Below, in pieces: positions 1-10,652 of a DNA stretch of 44,702 nt (the stretch's first letter is position 1; every line of letters starts with the position of its first letter). The position numbers and the translations under genes were made by a program. Under the pieces are notes generated by a model. That model was not told where the DNA came from, did not search any database, and worked only from the letters and a program-made list of their open reading frames with translations. The DNA is from Rhodovulum sp. PH10 (GTDB lineage: Bacteria > Pseudomonadota > Alphaproteobacteria > Rhizobiales > Xanthobacteraceae). The stretch covers positions 1 through 44,702 of the forward strand of contig NZ_AKZI01000059.1 in the NCBI RefSeq assembly GCF_000293785.1. Direction: 5' to 3'.

Positions 1-480
1 GCGGACGATGCTGCCGTTCGAGAAGGGGATCCCGTCGCACGACACGCTCGAGGACGTGATGAATGCGCTCGACCCGGCGAGGTTCTCCGATTGCTTCGTC
101 GCCTGGGTGGAGAACCTGCGGGAGGACGAGCCCGACATCGTCGCGCTCGACGGCAAGACCTCGCGCCGGGCCAGGCGCGGCGAGGCACATCCGCTGCACG
201 TGGTGAGCGCCTGGGCGAGCCGGCAACGGCTGGTCCTCGGCTAGCAGGCAGTCAACCAGAAGTCGAACGAGATCGTCGCGATCCCGCTGCTGCTCGAGCG
301 CCTGCAGCTCACCGGCGCCCTCGTCACCATCGACGCGATGGGCTGCCAGACCAAGATCGCCGAGAAGATCCCGCGGGCGAGAGCGAGAGCGTCAACGACC
401 TCTACAAGAGCCTCGGCCGCATCGCGAGCCACACGGTCCCGGTCGCCCGCGAGGTCGACTGGCCGAATGGGACCGGTGCT
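1..480 (+). pseudogene. ISAs1-family transposase remnant (5' end outside window)
   Basis: The frame starting before base 8 reads LPFEKGIPSHDTLEDV, then DIVALDGKTSRR and LHVVSAWASRQRLVLG. These are hallmarks of ISAs1/H-repeat DDE transposases, including the first catalytic Asp (ALDGKT). The frame is cut by an amber codon at 242-244, exactly where the family has Gln ([19 protein letters not shown]). It then continues in the same frame through [15 protein letters not shown] to about 375. After that, similarity survives only in another frame ([16 protein letters not shown], about 412-466), so there is also an indel or internal deletion. No terminal inverted repeat was recognised on the right. The element is dead. 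Confidence 0.8.
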
Positions 481-533
481 TCCCGGATCAAGCGGCTGGA
501 CGCGCGAACCCGGCCGAGCGGACGCGTCCGCCC

Positions 534-974
534 TCAGCCGACGCGCTTGGTCATCACCGCGGCGGCGGCGCCGGGGAAACGGGCCGCGACCGCCGGCGGC
601 AGCGCGTCGGGCGGGCACGGGGCATAACCGAGATCGCCGAAGAAGGCGTCCTCGCCCGAGGGGGCGACATAGAGGTCCTTGCAGCCGAGCGCGACGGCCT
701 CGCCCTCGAGTGCCTCCGCCATCGCCCCGCCGAGGCCGCGGTGGCGCACCAGCGGCAGGGTGACGAGGCGCAGCAGCCCGGCGTCGCCGGCCACCTCGAT
801 GCCGCCGAAGCCGACCGGCACGTCGTCCTCCTCGAACCGCCAGAACCAGCGGCCCGGGGCGTCGACGTCGACGTCGTCGGAGCGCAGCCCCGAGCGCTGC
901 AGCGCCGACCTCACGGCGTCGCGCTCGAAGCGGGCGAGCGGCAGCCACAGGAGATTTCGGTGGGTGGCGGTCAT
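534..974 (-). CDS. GNAT-family N-acetyltransferase, ArsN2-like
   Basis: This 146-residue protein has the acetyl-CoA binding signature of the GNAT fold near residues 70-85 ([21 protein letters not shown], with R/Q-x-x-G-x-G/A represented by RHRGLGGA). A C-terminal part, [19 protein letters not shown], resembles the ArsN2 group of small acetyltransferases. The ATG at 974 is chosen because AGGAG lies 7 bases upstream. The open frame extends further but with Arg-rich, non-coding-like sequence. No ars genes are adjacent, so a role in arsenic resistance is not supported by context and the substrate is unknown. The family assignment is more secure than the subfamily. Confidence 0.75.
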   Translation of the reverse strand: MTATHRNLLWLPLARFERDAVRSALQRSGLRSDDVDVDAPGRWFWRFEEDDVPVGFGGIEVAGDAGLLRLVTLPLVRHRGLGGAMAEALEGEAVALGCKDLYVAPSGEDAFFGDLGYAPCPPDALPPAVAARFPGAAAAVMTKRVG

Positions 975-1150
975 GGGGCGGCTCCTCGACTTCCCGGCTC
1001 GACGTCTTCCCGGCTCGACGCCGCGTCGGACCGTCCGGGACCGGCGACGATGGCGCGACCATCGGCCGGCACGAAGCCCCACGATCGCGTGCGGCGCGTC
1101 ACCCGGCAAGGGCGTCGTGCGGGAACGCGAGCATCGCGCGAAAACGGTGA

Positions 1151-1180
1151 GCGGCCGGTTGCGTGCCGGCCGCCCTTTTT
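1151..1180. terminator. Hairpin with T-run between the lipoprotein and acetyltransferase genes
   Basis: A perfect 8-bp stem (GCGGCCGG at 1151-1158 and CCGGCCGC at 1166-1173) with a 7-base loop is followed on the plus strand by CCTTTTT. On the minus strand the stem lies 70 bases after the stop of the 1242-1844 gene and is followed less closely by TTTT. The shape is that of an intrinsic terminator. The better T-run points along the plus strand, where no upstream gene is seen, so the direction of use is uncertain. Confidence 0.5.
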
Positions 1181-1241
1181 CTGTGGTTCTGGCGTGCTCT
1201 TTCCTGCGCGCAAAAGGCCGGGGATTTGCCGGCGCGCCGGA

Positions 1242-1844
1242 TCAGCGCGGGGTGGCGGGCACCGGGGTGGCGGCGGCCGGCGCCGGCTGACGGGCCGGCG
1301 GGCGCGGCGGCGCGGCACGCGAGGAGCGGGTGGCGGTCCCTTCGGCGCCGCAGCGCACCAGGACCTGGATGCCGTAACGGCCGGCGACCTCGGGATCGAC
1401 CCATTTGAGCACCAGCACGCGGCCGTCGAACGACACCACCTCACGGTCGTCGGCGTCGCCCGATTGCGGGCTCGGGCCGATGTACGACTTGCCGTCGTGG
1501 CTCCCCTTCACGAACATGTCCTGCACCTTCGGGTCGTCGTGGCCGAGCATGGCCACGCCGATCGAGCTGCGGTTGATCACATAGGGGTTGCCGCACTGGC
1601 TGCGGGCGGCCGATTCGGTGCGGGCGCGGTCCTCGGGCCGGTGATAGGCGGCGAGCCCCCAGCGTCCGACCAGATTCTCGGGCGGGATGCTCGACGGCGG
1701 CGCCGGCTCCGGCGGCGGAGGCGCCTCGGGTTGGCTCGGACCGGAAAAGGACGGGAGGTTGAAGCCACCCCCGCATCCGGCGAGGGCGAGAACGGCCGTC
1801 AGCGCGAATGCCGCGCGCACAGGGCCGTCGAACGAACCGGGCAT
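1242..1844 (-). CDS. Conserved Rhizobiales-type lipoprotein of unknown function
   Basis: The 200-residue product starts with a lipoprotein signal peptide: a hydrophobic stretch ending in the lipobox LAGC, with the lipidated Cys at about residue 24. It is followed by a Pro-rich linker (PEAPPPPEPAPPSS). The conserved core, NLVGRWGLAAYHRPEDRART through VSFDGRVLVLKWVDPEVAGRYG, resembles an uncharacterised lipoprotein family I associate with Bradyrhizobium and relatives. The C-terminus is Pro/Ala-rich. The ATG at 1844 is chosen because it directly precedes the signal peptide; the frame upstream is open but not signal-like. Function is unknown and the location is probably periplasmic, membrane-anchored. 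Confidence 0.75.
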   Translation of the reverse strand: MPGSFDGPVRAAFALTAVLALAGCGGGFNLPSFSGPSQPEAPPPPEPAPPSSIPPENLVGRWGLAAYHRPEDRARTESAARSQCGNPYVINRSSIGVAMLGHDDPKVQDMFVKGSHDGKSYIGPSPQSGDADDREVVSFDGRVLVLKWVDPEVAGRYGIQVLVRCGAEGTATRSSRAAPPRPPARQPAPAAATPVPATPR

Positions 1845-2109
1845 GACGGTCTCCGACTTGAAGGCGCCCACTCTGGGGGGCGGAAGAATCCGGCGCAAGC
1901 GCTTCTTTACCGCCCGGATGCGGCGGGGACGAGCCCATATCGCCATGACGCATCGGAGATGGGCGATTCGATGACGTCCGCGGCAACGGGAAATGCCCGG
2001 TACCGCGCCGACACCACCGAGGCGAGAAGAACGATTCGGCGATCGGCGGGTTGGCCCACGCACCAGACGGCTCGCACGGAGCCGCAAATCGCACCCAGGG
2101 AGACCGACG

Positions 2110-2688
2110 ATGCAACGCATTCTTCTCGCGACGGCCGCCGCGGCGCTCTTGTCGCTGCCGGTTCACGCCCAGCAACCGAGCCAATCCGGCCAATCGCAAT
2201 CGGGCCAATCCTCGGTCCAGAAATCCGGCCAGACGTCGGGCCAGAGCCAGACGCAGAACCAGAACCAGAACCGGAATCAGCAGTCGCAGGCCGGCCAGGG
2301 CCAGAGCGGGTCGCAGAACCAGGCGGCGAACCAGCAGCCGGTCGACGCCACCCAGCTCAGCCGCAGCCAGATCAGCCAGATTCAGAAGGCGCTCAACAAG
2401 AAGGGCTTCAGCTCCGGCGACGTGGACGGCCAGTGGGGCCCCGACACCCGCGCCGCGCTGGAGAACTTCAAGCGCCGCCAGGGCTACGCCACCGGCGAGA
2501 ACCAGCTCGATCCGCGCACCCTGCAGGCGCTCGACCTCGACGCCTCGCAGTTCCGCAGCGATCGCTCGACCACCACCGGCCAAGGGGGCTCGTCGAGCGG
2601 CGGCGCGTCGGGCTCGATGAACGATCGCAGCGGCTCCGGCTGGTCCGGGCAGTCCGGGCAGTCGGGCCAGTCCGGCGGCAACCAGTAA
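2110..2688 (+). CDS. Secreted peptidoglycan-binding-domain protein with Gln/Ser/Asn-rich linkers
   Basis: The 192-residue protein begins with a Sec signal peptide ([20 protein letters not shown], cleavage after AHA-type VHA). Residues 21-85 are an extremely Gln/Ser/Gly/Asn-rich stretch ([22 protein letters not shown]). A PG_binding_1 domain follows (about 90-140: [33 protein letters not shown]). The tail is again Gly/Ser/Gln-rich, ending in a (GQSGQS) repeat. The ATG has AGGGAG 8 bases upstream. It is likely periplasmic and binds murein; no catalytic domain is present. It is divergent from the 1242-1844 lipoprotein gene and is followed by a strong terminator, so it is probably monocistronic. 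Confidence 0.8.
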   Translation: MQRILLATAAAALLSLPVHAQQPSQSGQSQSGQSSVQKSGQTSGQSQTQNQNQNRNQQSQAGQGQSGSQNQAANQQPVDATQLSRSQISQIQKALNKKGFSSGDVDGQWGPDTRAALENFKRRQGYATGENQLDPRTLQALDLDASQFRSDRSTTTGQGGSSSGGASGSMNDRSGSGWSGQSGQSGQSGGNQ

Positions 2689-2754
2689 GCGACCGGGTCC
2701 GCCAGCGACCGACGAGCGACCCGCCAGGGTCGACAACGGGACGTTTTCGTCCGG

Positions 2755-2787
2755 AAGCCGTGGCGCACCCGCCGCGGCTTCTTTTTT
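2755..2787 (+). terminator. Intrinsic terminator of the peptidoglycan-binding gene
   Basis: A 10-bp stem (AAGCCGTGGC at 2755-2764 with GCCGCGGCTT at 2771-2780, one G-U pair) and a 6-base loop are followed by CTTTTTT. It lies 67 bases after the stop codon at 2688. Confidence 0.85.
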
Positions 2788-2984
2788 CGTCCTTTTTCGA
2801 AACTTTCGGTTCTGGTCGTCTTCGTCCGGCCGTCTTCGTCCGCCCCTTTGCGCCCGGGCGGTTCCGCGCGGCTGCCCGCGAGCGGCAGCCCCGGCCGGCG
2901 GCACGACGATCCCGACCGCGTGGCCGCCTTAACCATGCGCCTGCGGCATCCCCGCGCCGACGCCCGCGCAGACCGCCCGGCGTC

Positions 2985-3013
2985 TTGACACCCCGGACCC
3001 GACCGCCTATCTG
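2985..3013 (+). promoter_or_regulatory. groESL promoter
   Basis: TTGACA at 2985-2990 is a perfect sigma-70-type -35 box. It is followed after 16-17 bases by a weak TATCT-containing -10 (3007-3013). It sits directly upstream of the CIRCE operator, which would overlap the transcription start. Sigma-32-type use cannot be excluded by eye. Confidence 0.6.
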
Positions 3014-3023
3014 CGGGCCAGCT

Positions 3024-3050
3024 TTGGCACTCTCCCCGTCGGAGTGCCAA
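3024..3050. promoter_or_regulatory. CIRCE operator (HrcA binding site)
   Basis: A perfect 9-bp inverted repeat, TTGGCACTC at 3024-3032 and GAGTGCCAA at 3042-3050, is separated by exactly 9 bases, the spacing of CIRCE. It deviates from the classical TTAGCACTC half-site by A to G at position 3, with the matching change in the other half. It lies 66 bases before groES. HrcA is known to repress groESL in alphaproteobacteria through this element; no hrcA is in the window. Confidence 0.93.
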
Positions 3051-3116
3051 GCCTTCTCAACCGAGTGAAAAAACTCAACCTGAAGCCACGTTGGTGGCGA
3101 CGAGGATACACGATCC

Positions 3117-3413
3117 ATGGCGAAGACCAAGTTCCGCCCGCTGCACGACCGGGTCGTCGTGAAGCGTATCGAGGCCGAGGAGAAGACCGCCGGCGGCATC
3201 ATCATCCCGGACAGCGCCAAGGAGAAGCCGAGCCAGGGCGAGGTGATCGCGGTCGGCCCGGGCGGGCGCGACGAGGCCGGCAAGCTGATCCCGATCGACC
3301 TGAAGGTCGGCGACAAGGTGCTGTTCGGCAAGTGGTCGGGCACCGAGGTGAAGCTCGACGGCGAGGATCTCCTGATCATGAAGGAGAGCGACATCATGGG
3401 CGTGGTCGGCTGA
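3117..3413 (+). CDS. groES: Co-chaperonin GroES (Cpn10)
   Basis: The 98-residue product is the usual length for GroES. It caps the GroEL ring in the cytoplasm during ATP-driven protein folding. It starts [19 protein letters not shown], contains the mobile-loop segment [19 protein letters not shown] (residues about 19-37) that contacts GroEL, and ends in [16 protein letters not shown]. The start is supported by GAGGA about 11 bases upstream. It is the first gene of the CIRCE-controlled groES-groEL operon, 117 bases before groEL. Alphaproteobacteria often have several groESL copies; this one carries CIRCE, which marks the heat-inducible type. Confidence 0.97.
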   Translation: MAKTKFRPLHDRVVVKRIEAEEKTAGGIIIPDSAKEKPSQGEVIAVGPGGRDEAGKLIPIDLKVGDKVLFGKWSGTEVKLDGEDLLIMKESDIMGVVG

Positions 3414-5171
<1,758 letters not shown>

Positions 5172-5197
5172 TCCACGCCCGCACGACACGAGACGAG

Positions 5198-5229
5198 GAG
5201 GCCGCCCCACCCGGGCGGCCTCTTTTTTT
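5198..5229 (+). terminator. Intrinsic terminator of groESL
   Basis: A perfect 10-bp stem (GAGGCCGCCC at 5198-5207 and GGGCGGCCTC at 5213-5222), a 5-base loop and TTTTTTT lie 26 bases past the groEL stop. Confidence 0.92.
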
Positions 5230-5326
5230 GTCGGGTGCACCCGTGCTCGACGCCGGCGACCACGACCCGCGCCCGCGCCCGCGCAGGATCACGCGGGTTG
5301 CCGCGCTCCCGACGTCGACAAGACAA

Positions 5327-7522
5327 TTACGCGCACTCGTCGACCGCGATGGAGAAGTCGGTCGTCTTGCGGGTGAGGTGCGGCGAGTAGCACGGGTCGT
5401 GCTCGAACACCATGCGATGGCGGAGCAGCATCGCATCGGTCTCACGTGCCCACCGATCGATTTCGTCGACGCTATTCTCTCGACCTCGGCTCGCCGATTC
5501 GAGATGATAAAGCTCGGCGAACGGCGTGAAGACGTTGCGATAGCCCTTCGCCTGCACCCGCAGGCAGAGGTCGATGTCGTTGTAGGCGACCGGCAGGGCC
5601 TCGGCGTCGAACCCGCCGACCTCGTCGAACACCGCCCGGCGCATCAGCAGGCACGCCCCGGTCAGCGCGGAATAGTTCGAGGCGACCCGCAGCCGCCCGA
5701 AATAGCCCGAGGCCGTGCGCGGCTGATGCAGGAAGACGTGATTGGAGAAGCGTCCGACCCCCATCACCACGCCGGCATGCTGGACGGTGTCGTCGTCGTA
5801 ATAGAGCTTGGCGCCGACGCAGCCGACGCCCACCTGGGAGGCGTAGCCCACCATGTCGGCGAGCCAGTCGGGCGAGATCACCTCGGTGTCGTTGTTGAGG
5901 AAGCACAGATACTCGCCGGTGGCGAGCGCGGCGCCGCGATTGTTGACCGCCGAGTAGTTGAACGGCCCCGGCACCGGCACGATCCGGATGCGCGGGTCGC
6001 TCGCATAGGAGGCGAGCAGCGCCCGGGTCTGCGGATCGGTCGAGTCGTTGTCGAGCAGCAGAAGCTCGTAATCGTCGTAGCGGGTGCGCTCGCGGATCGA
6101 GGTGATGCAGTTGCGCAGGAGGTCGGCGCGATTGCGGAACGGAATCACGATCGAGACGCGCGGCGGCGGATCGGGCAGCACGTAGCGCACCCGGTAGCCG
6201 GCGCCGGGCACCACCGACACCTCCGCCCGCACACCCGTTCGTGCGAGATGGCCGGCGAGCGCGCGCCGCCCCGCCTCCAGCCGCAGCCCGTCGTCCGGAT
6301 CCTCGCCCGCCGCGCCACAGCCGATCCGCCAGTGATAGAGCACGAGCGGCAGATGCGCGATCCGGCCCGGATCGTCCAGCCGCTCGAGGATGCGCAGCAC
6401 GAGGTCGTAGTCGTGCGCCCCGTCGAACGCGGCGTCCCAGCCGCCGGCGCGATGCACGACGTGCGACCGGCACACGGTGAAATGGTTGAAATAGTTGTAG
6501 GAGTAGAGCAGGTCGCGGGAGAAGTCGGGCTTGAAGTAGGGCGTGCCGCGCCGCTCCTGGCGATCGATCCGGTCCTCGTCGGTATAGAGGAGCGCGGTCT
6601 CCGGCGCCTGCGCGAGGGTGCCGCTCACCACCTCGATCGCGCTACGGGCGAGCCGGTCGGTGGCGCCGAGCCAGCCGGCGAACGGCGCGTCGGCGAGCGC
6701 GAACGCCGCAGCCGTCGCTGCCGCCGGGCCGGCGCGGCGGTCGAACGAGACCACCCGCACGTTCGCCATGCTCCGCGCGTCGTCGAGAATCTGCCGCACC
6801 TCCGGGTCGGCCGAGGCGTCGTCGCCGATGCAGAGCTGCCAGCCGCCGGTCGTCTGCCGCTTCACCGAGTCGATCGCCGCGGCGAGCAGATGCGGCGGCG
6901 GATCACGGACCGGCAGCAGCACGGCGATGGTCGGCCGCGCGGCCGCGATCACCCGCAGGTCGGCGAGCGCCGCGGTGGTGAGGGCGGGCTCGCGAATCTC
7001 GATCCAGCGGTCGTAGTCGGCATCGGACGGCGTCGGAAAGCTGCGGAAGAAGGCGAACGGCCGGTGCGGGCGGAGCATCGACACCACCCAGGGCAGCGCG
7101 TGCCGCAGCCGGCCCTGGCGCACCGCCTGCCACAGGATCTCGGCCGCCGACAGCGGCCGCAGCGTGGCGGTGAGCGGCGCGGTGCGCGGATCGGCGAACT
7201 CGACCCTGATCGAGAGGCGTGCGACCGCCCGGCCGAGATGGACGTAGCCGCGGAACCCCTCGCGCCACACCAGCGTGCGCAGCGAGCCCAGCGCCTTGCC
7301 GGCCTGGTCGATCGCGTCGAGCGCCACGCGCTCGATGTTCTCGTGCCCCGCGACGATCTTGATGCGGTACCAGCCGTGGATGCCGGCCTCGTGCAGGTCG
7401 AGGGCGATCTCGCGCCGCCGATCGGACGGCGAGACGGTGCCGTCGCTGCCGTCGGCGCCCTCGTTCTCCGACGGCACCGGCGCGCGAGCAGCCTTCACGA
7501 GATCGATCCGCCGGCGGATCAT
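5327..7522 (-). CDS. Two-domain family 2 glycosyltransferase of the rhamnose cluster
   Basis: The product (731 residues from the ATG at 7522) carries two GT-A/GT2 domains. The first, near residues 195-400, has TIAVLLPVRDPP, GDDASADPEV and the DxD-like YTDEDRID. The second, near 455-700, has VSIVIPFRNRADLL, LLLDNDSTD, CFLNNDTEV and the acceptor-side AYNDIDLCLRV. Such proteins extend or decorate O-antigen or capsule glycans at the inner membrane face. It lies downstream of rmlCBDA on the same strand with a 233-base gap, suggesting dTDP-rhamnose or a related donor, but donor and acceptor cannot be read from sequence. An in-frame TTG at 7603 would add 27 residues. Neither start has a good ribosome site, so the start is uncertain. 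Confidence 0.88.
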   Translation of the reverse strand: MIRRRIDLVKAARAPVPSENEGADGSDGTVSPSDRRREIALDLHEAGIHGWYRIKIVAGHENIERVALDAIDQAGKALGSLRTLVWREGFRGYVHLGRAVARLSIRVEFADPRTAPLTATLRPLSAAEILWQAVRQGRLRHALPWVVSMLRPHRPFAFFRSFPTPSDADYDRWIEIREPALTTAALADLRVIAAARPTIAVLLPVRDPPPHLLAAAIDSVKRQTTGGWQLCIGDDASADPEVRQILDDARSMANVRVVSFDRRAGPAAATAAAFALADAPFAGWLGATDRLARSAIEVVSGTLAQAPETALLYTDEDRIDRQERRGTPYFKPDFSRDLLYSYNYFNHFTVCRSHVVHRAGGWDAAFDGAHDYDLVLRILERLDDPGRIAHLPLVLYHWRIGCGAAGEDPDDGLRLEAGRRALAGHLARTGVRAEVSVVPGAGYRVRYVLPDPPPRVSIVIPFRNRADLLRNCITSIRERTRYDDYELLLLDNDSTDPQTRALLASYASDPRIRIVPVPGPFNYSAVNNRGAALATGEYLCFLNNDTEVISPDWLADMVGYASQVGVGCVGAKLYYDDDTVQHAGVVMGVGRFSNHVFLHQPRTASGYFGRLRVASNYSALTGACLLMRRAVFDEVGGFDAEALPVAYNDIDLCLRVQAKGYRNVFTPFAELYHLESASRGRENSVDEIDRWARETDAMLLRHRMVFEHDPCYSPHLTRKTTDFSIAVDECA

Positions 7523-7755
7523 GAAACACCCGGTCCCCGCTCGACGTCCTTTCACGGGCAAGCCACGTTCCGGCAGCGCGAGCGCTGCAGCCTGAACGAT
7601 CAATACCCTACTCGGTTACACCGTGACGCGAGCGACTTCAATCGAATGTGCGGCCCGCGGGTGGGAGCGGCCAGGGAAACGCCGGATCTTCACCGCGGAT
7701 CTGCACGAGGAGAGTCGGGCGAGCGACATCGTCGCGCCGTCGCCCGGGCGAAACT

Positions 7756-8679
7756 CTACGAGGTCGCGACCGGCGAGCCCACCGGTGCGGCGCCGCGATC
7801 GGGGCGGGCCCCGCCGTCCTGCGCGAGACGTGCGAGATACGCCCCGTAGGCGGTCTTGTCGAAGCGGCCGGCGAGCGCGAGCAGCGCGTCGCGGCCGATG
7901 AAGCCTTTCTGGTAGGCGATCTCCTCCGGGCAGCCGACCAGCAAGCCCTGGCGCGCCTGGATCGAGCGCACGAACTCGGACGCCTCGAGCAGCGAATCGT
8001 GGGTGCCGGTGTCGAGCCAGGCATAGCCGCGGCCGAGCTTGACGACGTCGAGCGCGCCCATCTCGAGGTAGCGCCGGTTGACGTCGGTGATCTCCAGCTC
8101 GCCGCGCGCGGACGGCTTCAGGTCGGCGGCGATGTCGAGCACCCGGTTGTCGTAGAAATACAGGCCGGTGACCGCCCAGGGCGAGCGGAAATCCTTCGGC
8201 TTCTCGATCAGCTCGGTCGGCCGGCCGTCGGCATCGAACACCACGACGCCGTACTGGCTCGGCTCGCGCACGAAATAGCCGAACACGGTGGCGCCGGCGT
8301 CCGATTCCGCGGCGCGCGCCAGCTCGACGCTGAGCCCGTGGCCATAGAAGATGTTGTCGCCGAGGATCAGGCACACCTTGTCGTCGCCGACGAAGTCGCG
8401 GCCGAGCACGAAGGCGTGGGCGAGGCCGATCGGCTTGTCCTGCACGACGTAGTTCAGCCGGATGCCCCACACCGCGCCGTCGCCGAGCAGGCGGCGATAG
8501 AAGTCGAGATGCTCGGGCGTCGAGATCAGCAGGATGTCCTTGATGCCGGCCAGCATCAGCACCGACAGCGGATAATAGATCATCGGCTTGTCGTAGACCG
8601 GCAGGAGCTGCTTGTTGACCGCGAGGGTCGCCGGATAGAGCCGGGTGCCGCTGCCGCCGGCGAGTATGATGCCCTTCAT
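7756..8679 (-). CDS. rmlA: Glucose-1-phosphate thymidylyltransferase RmlA
   Basis: This enzyme makes dTDP-glucose from dTTP and glucose-1-phosphate, the first step to dTDP-L-rhamnose. The 307-residue protein begins [16 protein letters not shown], the nucleotidyltransferase signature with the GGxGTR loop. It keeps [32 protein letters not shown] and [19 protein letters not shown], typical of RmlA and its allosteric dTTP/dTDP-rhamnose site. It is about 15 residues longer than the usual 290-295 because of a C-terminal tail ([21 protein letters not shown] region). Its ATG overlaps the rmlD stop by four bases (ATGA), indicating translational coupling. It is last of the four rml genes in transcription order. 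Confidence 0.96.
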   Translation of the reverse strand: MKGIILAGGSGTRLYPATLAVNKQLLPVYDKPMIYYPLSVLMLAGIKDILLISTPEHLDFYRRLLGDGAVWGIRLNYVVQDKPIGLAHAFVLGRDFVGDDKVCLILGDNIFYGHGLSVELARAAESDAGATVFGYFVREPSQYGVVVFDADGRPTELIEKPKDFRSPWAVTGLYFYDNRVLDIAADLKPSARGELEITDVNRRYLEMGALDVVKLGRGYAWLDTGTHDSLLEASEFVRSIQARQGLLVGCPEEIAYQKGFIGRDALLALAGRFDKTAYGAYLARLAQDGGARPDRGAAPVGSPVATS

Positions 8680-9563
8680 GCTGCGTCCTCGATGGCCGCG
8701 AGACGCGCGAGCGTCGCGGCGAGCGCCGTCTTCCAGCCGGGCTGCGCGACGCCGAAGCGGGCGACGGTGTCGCTGCAGTCGAGCCGCGAATCGGCCGGTC
8801 GGCGGGCAGGCGTCGGATACTGGTCGGTCGTGATCGCCGCCACCTCGGGAAGACGCGGAAGCCGCCCGGCGGACTGCGCGAAAATTTCGCGGGCAAAACC
8901 GCACCAGGTGGTGTCGCCGGCACTGGCGAAGTGGAACGTGCCCCCCGGCGCATCCGGATCGCGCGCGAGCGTCTCCGCGATCACGAGGCAGGCGCGGGCG
9001 AGATCGGCCGCCGCGGTCGGGCAGCCGCGCTGATCGTCGACCACGGTGAGCTTTTCACGCTCGGCGCCGAGGCGGAGCATGGTCTTGAGAAAGTTCTTGC
9101 CGAACGGGCTGTAGAGCCACGACGTGCGGACGATCGCGTGGCGCGGATTGTTTTCGCGCACGGCGCGCTCGCCGGCCTCCTTGGAGGCGCCGTAGACGCC
9201 GAGCGGGGCGACCGGATCGTCGGAGCGATAAGGCGCGCCCTTGCTGCCGTCGAACACGTAGTCGGTCGAGACGTGCACGAGAGGCGTTCCCGTCCGCGCC
9301 GTCGCCTCGGCCAAAACTCTCGGCGCCTCGGCATTGATCGCGAAGGCGAGGTTTTTCTCGCGCTCGGCCTGATCGACCGCGGTGTAGGCGGCGGCGCAGA
9401 TCACCGCGTCCCACGGCTTTGCGGCGACAGCTGCCGTGATCGAGGCGGCGCTCGTCAGATCGACCGTCTCACGTCCGGGTGCGGCGATCCGCACGCCGTC
9501 GCCGGCGGCGAGCAGAATCTCGCGGCCGAGCTGGCCCGTTCCGCCGAGGAGAAGGACATTCAT
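8676..9563 (-). CDS. rmlD: dTDP-4-dehydrorhamnose reductase RmlD
   Basis: RmlD performs the final NAD(P)H-dependent reduction giving dTDP-L-rhamnose. The 295-residue SDR-type protein has the N-terminal nucleotide motif [12 protein letters not shown] (Gly-rich loop), [11 protein letters not shown] and VSTDYVFDG. The catalytic Tyr/Lys pair lies in the segment [13 protein letters not shown] (Y-x-x-x-K). The ATG at 9563 lies one base after the rmlB stop, and the gene overlaps rmlA by four bases, so it is the middle of a tight operon. An upstream in-frame ATG at 9593 is inside rmlB and less likely. Confidence 0.96.
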   Translation of the reverse strand: MNVLLLGGTGQLGREILLAAGDGVRIAAPGRETVDLTSAASITAAVAAKPWDAVICAAAYTAVDQAEREKNLAFAINAEAPRVLAEATARTGTPLVHVSTDYVFDGSKGAPYRSDDPVAPLGVYGASKEAGERAVRENNPRHAIVRTSWLYSPFGKNFLKTMLRLGAEREKLTVVDDQRGCPTAAADLARACLVIAETLARDPDAPGGTFHFASAGDTTWCGFAREIFAQSAGRLPRLPEVAAITTDQYPTPARRPADSRLDCSDTVARFGVAQPGWKTALAATLARLAAIEDAA

Positions 9564-9564
9564 G

Positions 9565-10638
9565 TCATCGTCCGGCGGTCGTCGCCAGCCCACGGCGGGC
9601 CGCGGCGTCGTGGGTCTTCACCAGCGGCTCCCACCAGGCGCGATTGTCGAGATACCAGCGCACCGTGCGGGCGAGCCCGGTCTCGAACGATTCCTGCGCC
9701 CGCCAGCCGAGCTCGCGCTCGAGCTTGCTGCAGTCGATCGCGTAGCGGAAATCGTGGCCCGGCCGGTCGGCCACGAACGTGATCAGCTCGCGGTGCGGTT
9801 TTTCACGCGGCGCCAGGGCGTCGAGCGTGGTGCAGAGCGTCTCGACCACCTCGATGTTGCGCCGCTCGGCGCCGCCGCCGACATTGTAGGTCTCGCCGAC
9901 TTTTCCGCGCGCCAGGACGGTCGCCAATGCGCGCGCGTGATCCTCGACATAGAGCCAGTCGCGCACGTTCTTGCCGGCGCCGTAGACCGGCATCGGCTCG
10001 CCGTGCAAGCCCTTGATCAGCGTCAGCGGGATCAGCTTCTCGGGAAACTGCCGCGGGCCGTAATTGTTGGAGCAGTTGCTGATCACGATCGGCAGGCCGT
10101 AGGTGTGGCCCCAGGCGCTGACCAGATGATCGGACGACGCCTTGGAGGCGGAGTAAGGCGAGCGCGGATCGTAGGGCGTGGTCTCGGTGAACCGCCCCTC
10201 CTCGCCGAGCGCGCCGAAAACCTCGTCGGTCGAGACGTGATGGAAGCGGAACGCGTCGGCGCGGTCCTTCGGCAGCTTGCGCCAGTGCGCAACGGCGGCC
10301 TGCAGGAGCGTGTAGGTGCCGACCACGTTGGTCGTGATGAAATCGGCCGGGCCGTCGATCGAGCGGTCGACATGGCTCTCGGCGGCGAGATGCATCACCG
10401 CGTCCGGATCGAACGCGGCAAAGAGTTCCGCCATGCGCGCGGCGTCGCAGATGTCGGCCTGGGCGAAGCGGTAGCCGGCATGGCCGTCGAGCGCGGCGAG
10501 CGAGGCGAGATTGCCGGCATAAGTGAGCTTGTCGACCACCAGCACCGCGGCGCCGAGATCACGCACCAGATGATGCACCACCGCCGAGCCGATGAAGCCC
10601 GCCCCGCCGGTCACCAGAATACGAGTGTCGCGCAGCAT
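9565..10638 (-). CDS. rmlB: dTDP-glucose 4,6-dehydratase RmlB
   Basis: RmlB is an extended SDR enzyme that converts dTDP-glucose to dTDP-4-keto-6-deoxyglucose using bound NAD. The 357 residues show [18 protein letters not shown] (Rossmann loop), [28 protein letters not shown] (the Asp-Glu pair of dehydratases), [12 protein letters not shown] (YxxxK) and [17 protein letters not shown]. The length is normal for the family. It starts 14 bases after the rmlC stop, in the operon rmlC-rmlB-rmlD-rmlA. Confidence 0.97.
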   Translation of the reverse strand: MLRDTRILVTGGAGFIGSAVVHHLVRDLGAAVLVVDKLTYAGNLASLAALDGHAGYRFAQADICDAARMAELFAAFDPDAVMHLAAESHVDRSIDGPADFITTNVVGTYTLLQAAVAHWRKLPKDRADAFRFHHVSTDEVFGALGEEGRFTETTPYDPRSPYSASKASSDHLVSAWGHTYGLPIVISNCSNNYGPRQFPEKLIPLTLIKGLHGEPMPVYGAGKNVRDWLYVEDHARALATVLARGKVGETYNVGGGAERRNIEVVETLCTTLDALAPREKPHRELITFVADRPGHDFRYAIDCSKLERELGWRAQESFETGLARTVRWYLDNRAWWEPLVKTHDAAARRGLATTAGR

Positions 10639-10652
10639 GGTCTCCTCGGGGC

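Noticed and set aside
975..1109. N-terminal extension of the acetyltransferase to 1109
   Set aside because: The added residues are Arg/Gly-rich and unlike the family; AGGAG marks ATG 974.
5228..7849. 873-residue plus-strand frame opposite the glycosyltransferase
   Set aside because: Antisense shadow of a GC-rich gene; the minus strand has clear GT2 motifs.
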